Assembly: GCF_042408365.1 (NCBI RefSeq)
Contig: NZ_JBHOQJ010000148.1
Coordinates: 1 to 9,620, forward strand
Length of the DNA stretch: 9,620 nucleotides
Direction: 5' to 3'
Origin: Thermoflexus sp042408365
GTDB taxonomy: Bacteria > Chloroflexota > Anaerolineae > Thermoflexales > Thermoflexaceae
Shown here: in pieces, positions 6,706-9,620 of the stretch
Layout: each line of letters begins with the position of its first letter
How positions within the stretch are numbered: the first letter of the stretch is position 1
Translations under genes and position numbers: made by a program
The notes under the pieces: model-generated
What the model was told of the DNA's origin: nothing
Seen by the model: only the letters and a program-made list of their open reading frames with translations
The model's database searches: none

Positions 6706-7755
6706 TCACGAGTCGAAGGCGCGCCCATGGACGAAGGCTTCCATCTGCTCCCGGGGGAGCCAGCCGAGCCCACGGCCGTCGCGGACCACCAGAAGGCCGG
6801 GCTCTTCCCCCTGCGTCAGATCCGACCAGGCAGCCGCCATGGAAGTTTCCCCCTCCACGACCCGAAGCGCCCGCCGGTGGAGCGTCCCATGATCCAGGAA
6901 GAAGCCCTCCATCCATCGGCCGGCCGCCTCCACGGGCAGAACCGGCTGCCCGCTATGGGCCAGCAAGCGACGAGCCGCCTGAAGGGTGACCCGATCGTTC
7001 ACCGCGATCCGCAACGGCTGCGGGTAGGGGGCCACCGGGATCCGTCGGAGGCGCTCCTGACGACTGAACAGCCGGGCCTCCTGCAAGGTTTGGCTGAACA
7101 GCCACATCGCGATCATCATGGTCACCAGCCCCCCGGGGTCCCGGTGCAGGAATTGCCAGACCGCCAACCCGCCGATGCCCATCGCCCCCGCCTGGCCCAT
7201 CCGCAACGCCCACCACGTTCCCCGGCCCTCGCCGAGCCCCAACGCCAGCACGCTTCGCAGGATCCGCCCGCCGTCCATCGGGAAGACCGGCAGCAGGTTG
7301 AAGGCCCCCAGGAGGAGGTTCAACAGCCATAGGGTGGACCAGAACCCCAGTCGCTCCCCGAATGGTCCCCCAAGGCTCCCGCCCATCCCCAGGGCGCTGA
7401 GGCCCAGGGCGATGGAGAGATTCACCGCCGGGCCCGCGAGGGCGATGGCGAACTCCGCGCCGAAGCGGCCAGCGGGCAGCCGCACCGCCGTGAACCCGCC
7501 CAAGGGCCAGAGGAGGACCGAGGTGACCGGGACCCGGAGCAGGCGGGCCGCGACCAGATGCCCCATCTCGTGCAGCAGCACCAGGCCGAACAGGAGCACC
7601 CACCATAGCCCCTGGCGAAGGGCCTCCCGCCACCCCCCCAGCGCCCCCGCGCCCAGCCCCAGCCCGATCCACAGGACCACCAGGCTCCAGTGCACGCACA
7701 CCGGAACCCCTGCGAGGGTGAACAATCGAACGCTCGCGAAACGGGACTTCAGCAC
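6706..7755 (-). CDS. Site-2 protease family (M50) membrane metalloprotease with CBS-like tail
   Basis: Intramembrane zinc protease of the S2P/SpoIVFB-like group, 349 residues. The membrane core carries HEMGH at residues 62-66 (His62 and His66 metal ligands, Glu63 catalytic) and the partner motif NLLPVFPMDGGRIL at 153-166, with Asp161 as third ligand. The conserved GPAVN lies at 108-112. Hydrophobic spans cluster at about 22-40, 48-70, 100-124, 138-156 and 185-222. The cytosolic tail, about 245-345, resembles a degenerate CBS pair (...VNDRVTLQAARRLL, then GLLVVRDGRGLGWL), as in M50 members regulated by nucleotides or energy state. The start is GTG at 7755, fixed by AGGAGG (7768-7763) 7 nt upstream. 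gltX ends 49 nt upstream, and both genes share the 12-nt context CCCCAGAGGAGG around their ribosome sites. Its physiological substrate is unknown; a membrane-bound anti-sigma factor is typical for the class but none is seen here. Confidence 0.93.
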   Translation of the reverse strand: MLKSRFASVRLFTLAGVPVCVHWSLVVLWIGLGLGAGALGGWREALRQGLWWVLLFGLVLLHEMGHLVAARLLRVPVTSVLLWPLGGFTAVRLPAGRFGAEFAIALAGPAVNLSIALGLSALGMGGSLGGPFGERLGFWSTLWLLNLLLGAFNLLPVFPMDGGRILRSVLALGLGEGRGTWWALRMGQAGAMGIGGLAVWQFLHRDPGGLVTMMIAMWLFSQTLQEARLFSRQERLRRIPVAPYPQPLRIAVNDRVTLQAARRLLAHSGQPVLPVEAAGRWMEGFFLDHGTLHRRALRVVEGETSMAAAWSDLTQGEEPGLLVVRDGRGLGWLPREQMEAFVHGRAFDS

Positions 7756-7762
7756 CGACGTT

Positions 7763-7768
7763 CCTCCT
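7763..7768 (-). promoter_or_regulatory. Ribosome binding site deciding the GTG start of the M50 gene
   Basis: AGGAGG on the minus strand lies 7 nt before the GTG at 7755. It is embedded in CCCCAGAGGAGG, which recurs identically before gltX. Confidence 0.8.
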
Positions 7769-7804
7769 CTGGGGCGACGCGGTTCCCCAGCGCTTCCGCG
7801 CGGC

Positions 7805-9295
7805 TCATCCCGACAAGGGAACCTGTTCCAACAGGCGGATCGCGGCCTCGAGCCGGCTCAACGTCCGCTGTCGGCCAAGCAAAACAATGGACTCAAAGAG
7901 CGGCGGGGTCACCCGCCGGCCGGTCACCGCCACCCGCACCGCCATGAACAGCGTGCCCGCTTTCACGCCGAACCGATCGGCCAATTCCCTCAGCGCCTCT
8001 TCGATGGCTTCATGGGTGAACGCGGGGAGGGCCTCCAGCGCCTGCCGAGCTTCCATCAGCCAAGCCCGGACCTGATCCGAGGTGGCGCCCTTGGGCGTTA
8101 GATCCTCGAGGGAGGGGGATACCTCCTCTTTCCAGAGGAACTCCAGCATCTCCGCCCCCTCCCGCAAGGTCTTGATCCGCTCCTGGATCAGCGGGATCGC
8201 CCGCCGGAGCGTCTCGAGGTCTGGCCGCAGGCCCAGGGCCTCCAGGAAGGGGCGCAGGCGCTCCGCCAACGCTTCGGGGCTCAACCGGCGAATGTAGACG
8301 CCGTTCATCCATTCCAGCTTTTCGTAATTGAAGGCGGCCGGCTTGGGGTTGATGCCCGAGATGTCGAACTTCTCGATCAGCTCCTCGATCGTGAACAGCT
8401 CGGTTTTGTCATCATACGCCCAGCCGGTCAACGCCAGGAAGTTCACCAGGGCCTCCGGGAGATACCCTTCCTCCCGGAAATCCCGGACGAAGACAGCGGT
8501 CTCCCAGCGCCCCTGCTCCTGCAGGACCCGCTTGCTCATCTTCCCCTTGCCCGTGGGGCTCAGGATGATGGGCAAGTGGGCGAACTGAGGGGGTTCCCAG
8601 CCGAACGCCTGATAAAGCAGGATGTGGCGGGGGGTGCTGGGGATCCACTCATCCGCCCGCATCACATGGGTGATGCCCATCAGATGGTCGTCCACCACGT
8701 TGGCCAGGTGGTAGGTCGGATAGCCATCGGACTTCAACAACACGAAGTCATCTTGCGTCCGGTTCTGGACGGAGATCTCCCCGTGCACCAGGTCGTGGAA
8801 CGTCGTGGTCCCCTCCAGGGGCACCTTCAGGCGGATCACGTAGGGCTCCCCGGCAGCGACGCGGCGCTGGGCCTCCTCCGGAGAGACGTTGTAGCGGCAG
8901 AACCGGTCGTAGCCGGTGGGCTGCTTGCGGGCCTCCTGCTCCCGGCGCAGGCGCTCCAAGCGCTCTTCGGAGCAGAAACAATAGTAGGCGTGGCCCAGGG
9001 CGACCAGGCGATGCGCATGCTCCCGGTAGATCTCCAAGCGCTGGGACTGGATATACGGGCCGTAGGGGCCGCCGACCTCCGGCCCCTCGTCCCAGTTCAG
9101 GCCCAACCACCGCAACGACTCCAGGATGTCCTCCAGGGCGCCCGGGACCAAACGTTTGCGATCGGTGTCCTCGATCCGCAGGATGAACTGTCCGCCGTGG
9201 TGGCGGGCGAAGAGCCAGTTAAACAACGCCGTGCGCGCCCCCCCGACGTGCAGGAACCCGGTCGGGCTGGGGGCGAAGCGAACGCGAACGCTCAT
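7805..9295 (-). CDS. gltX: Glutamyl-tRNA synthetase
   Basis: Class I aminoacyl-tRNA synthetase charging tRNA-Glu (and possibly tRNA-Gln, for a later amidotransferase step, if this lineage lacks GlnRS; not decidable here), 496 residues, a normal length. The N-terminal catalytic core has RFAPSPTGFLHVGGARTALFN-type sequence with the HIGH-equivalent HVGG at residues 16-19, RIEDTD at 40-45 and the KMSKS-equivalent KMSKR at 252-256. Cys106, Cys108 and Cys133 match the spacing of the zinc-site cysteines of E. coli GluRS, with Tyr135 where a histidine ligand is found there. The helical anticodon-binding region fills the C-terminal part. The ATG at 9295 is used; a TTG one codon earlier (9298) is a real rival because AGGAGG (9311-9306) lies 7 nt before TTG but 10 nt before ATG. 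The stop of a candidate small ORF overlaps this ATG. The M50 protease gene follows after 49 nt. Confidence 0.98.
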   Translation of the reverse strand: MSVRVRFAPSPTGFLHVGGARTALFNWLFARHHGGQFILRIEDTDRKRLVPGALEDILESLRWLGLNWDEGPEVGGPYGPYIQSQRLEIYREHAHRLVALGHAYYCFCSEERLERLRREQEARKQPTGYDRFCRYNVSPEEAQRRVAAGEPYVIRLKVPLEGTTTFHDLVHGEISVQNRTQDDFVLLKSDGYPTYHLANVVDDHLMGITHVMRADEWIPSTPRHILLYQAFGWEPPQFAHLPIILSPTGKGKMSKRVLQEQGRWETAVFVRDFREEGYLPEALVNFLALTGWAYDDKTELFTIEELIEKFDISGINPKPAAFNYEKLEWMNGVYIRRLSPEALAERLRPFLEALGLRPDLETLRRAIPLIQERIKTLREGAEMLEFLWKEEVSPSLEDLTPKGATSDQVRAWLMEARQALEALPAFTHEAIEEALRELADRFGVKAGTLFMAVRVAVTGRRVTPPLFESIVLLGRQRTLSRLEAAIRLLEQVPLSG

Positions 9296-9453
9296 CAACC
9301 GTTTCCCTCCTCTGGGGATACGCCAGGGGCCTTGTGGGAGCGATCCCCGGCGATGGGCCGGCCCGGCACGGCCTTGTATATATTGTAATTCACCGGGTTC
9401 GCTGGGAATGAATTCAACGGGCGCGCCTTTTGACGCACCTTTTGGATGTCCAT
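9295..9453 (-). CDS. Candidate 52-residue small ORF overlapping the gltX start
   Basis: An ATG at 9453 opens 52 codons that end in TGA at 9297-9295, sharing its last base with the gltX ATG (TGATG), the arrangement typical of translational coupling. GAGAGG lies 6 nt before the ATG. The product begins MDIQKVRQKARPLNSF, contains NPVNYNIYKAVPGRP, and is basic at its N-terminus and acidic/glycine-rich at the end (SPEEGNG). Hand-counted third-position GC is about 71 percent, similar to coding DNA here. I recognise no family, and there is no membrane segment or signal peptide. The competing view is that this is the gltX leader, with the AT-rich island at about 9376-9390 as promoter and the tandem CAAAAGG repeat as a regulatory site; both cannot easily be true. 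Confidence 0.35.
   Translation of the reverse strand: MDIQKVRQKARPLNSFPANPVNYNIYKAVPGRPIAGDRSHKAPGVSPEEGNG
9306..9311 (-). promoter_or_regulatory. Ribosome binding site of gltX with ambiguous start
   Basis: AGGAGG on the minus strand is 7 nt before TTG (9298) and 10 nt before ATG (9295). The three clearest sites in this window (rsmI, foldase, M50) all use 7 nt, which favours TTG; codon preference favours ATG. The difference is one residue. Confidence 0.75.
9376..9390 (-). promoter_or_regulatory. AT-rich island, possible gltX promoter -10 region
   Basis: In GC-rich surroundings the minus strand reads AATTACAATATATACA, with TACAAT (9387-9382) matching TATAAT at 5 of 6 positions. No good -35 lies at 16-18 bp; the nearest TTGAAT is 24 bp upstream. 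Initiation here would leave a leader of about 80 nt. It conflicts with the candidate small ORF that reads through it. Confidence 0.3.
9422..9444. repeat. Tandem 11-bp direct repeat upstream of gltX
   Basis: On the plus strand CGCGCCTTTTG and CGCACCTTTTG follow each other with a 12-bp period and one mismatch. They lie about 40-60 bp upstream of the AT-rich island, a place where an activator could bind. If the small ORF is real, they encode the QKVRQKARP stretch and may be only a coding coincidence. Confidence 0.45.
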
Positions 9454-9501
9454 GGCGAGCCTCTCAACCTACTGCGTTCGATTTCGGTTCCATAGGGGGT
9501 T

Positions 9502-9620
9502 GGTGGTGAGCCGGGCGCCACGGGAGGCCCCATCCCCCTGGATCCCCCCTCCTCACAGCCCGAAGGGCCGTGGGGAGGGAGGATAAAAGGTGTTCGGGTG
9601 GTGAGCCGGGCACCCGTGGC
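9502..9620. repeat. Direct-repeat-bounded intergenic element at right edge
   Basis: The 15-mer GGTGGTGAGCCGGGC occurs at 9502-9516 and again at 9597-9611, a period of 95 bp. The first copy is followed by GCCACGGG (9517-9524), and its reverse complement CCCGTGGC ends the window (9613-9620) after the second copy. A long hairpin lies between them. No gene is seen in 9454-9620. The pattern suggests a repeated intergenic element that may continue past the edge. Confidence 0.5.
9548..9578. repeat. Imperfect 13-bp-stem hairpin inside the right-edge element
   Basis: CCTCCTCACAGCC and GGCCGTGGGGAGG pair over 13 positions with one G-U-type wobble and one A-C mismatch around a 5-nt loop (CGAAG on the plus strand, CTTCG on the minus). 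Neither strand has a U tract after it, so an intrinsic terminator is unlikely. It may be the folded core of the repeat element or an RNA processing structure. Confidence 0.45.

Noticed and set aside
8576..9388. 270-codon plus-strand frame opposite gltX
   Set aside because: It mirrors the codons of an unmistakable GluRS and has no recognisable domain; high GC removes stops in antisense frames.
9299..9620. T-box or other known riboswitch upstream of gltX
   Set aside because: No T-box core, specifier stem or recognisable riboswitch motif could be seen in the leader.
9502..9620. CRISPR array
   Set aside because: Only two repeat copies of 15 bp, 95 bp apart, with a hairpin between them; length and spacing do not fit CRISPR.

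Overview
This is a GC-rich, compact bacterial stretch. Seven protein genes can be recognised with good support, and all are read from the minus strand, so the biological reading order is right to left. Dense packing, GTG/TTG starts, strong purine-rich ribosome sites and a lipoprotein-anchored foldase fit a GC-rich, possibly thermophilic bacterium. A Chloroflexota (Anaerolineae/Thermoflexus-like) origin is my best guess from the feel of the proteins; it is inference and not proven by any marker here. There are no mobile elements, no CRISPR array, no tRNA or rRNA, and no obvious recent gene transfer.

Layout in reading order. At 9620-9299 a gene-poor leader carries a 15-bp direct repeat, a long imperfect hairpin, a tandem 11-bp repeat, an AT-rich island and a candidate 52-residue small ORF whose stop overlaps the next start (TGATG). 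Then come glutamyl-tRNA synthetase gltX (9295-7805), a site-2-type membrane metalloprotease with a degenerate CBS-like tail (7755-6706), and an alkaline-phosphatase-superfamily phosphodiesterase-like protein (6594-4858). A 234-bp gap (4857-4624) follows, holding a 12-bp palindrome and a coding-like open frame on the plus strand. Next is a lipoprotein parvulin/PrsA-like foldase (4623-3718), then a 244-bp gap with a perfect 12-bp-stem hairpin, the 16S rRNA 2'-O-ribose methyltransferase rsmI (3473-2646), a major facilitator transporter (2617-1421), and tldD (1372 to the left edge), which is cut by the window shortly before its C-terminus.

The 28-nt gap rsmI-MFS and the 48-nt gap MFS-tldD suggest one transcription unit; a TATAAT box inside the 3' end of the MFS gene may give tldD its own promoter. 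The 49-nt gap gltX-M50 and the 111-nt gap M50-phosphatase suggest a second unit. Functions are mostly housekeeping: translation (gltX, rsmI), protein quality control at or outside the membrane (M50 protease, PrsA-like foldase) and intracellular peptide processing (tldD). No clear single pathway joins them.

I did not find a convincing new biological system. The observations most worth checking are the small ORF coupled to gltX, the protein-like plus-strand frame at 4703-4882, the repeat-and-hairpin element at the right edge, the hairpin before rsmI, and the unknown substrate of the phosphatase-superfamily protein.
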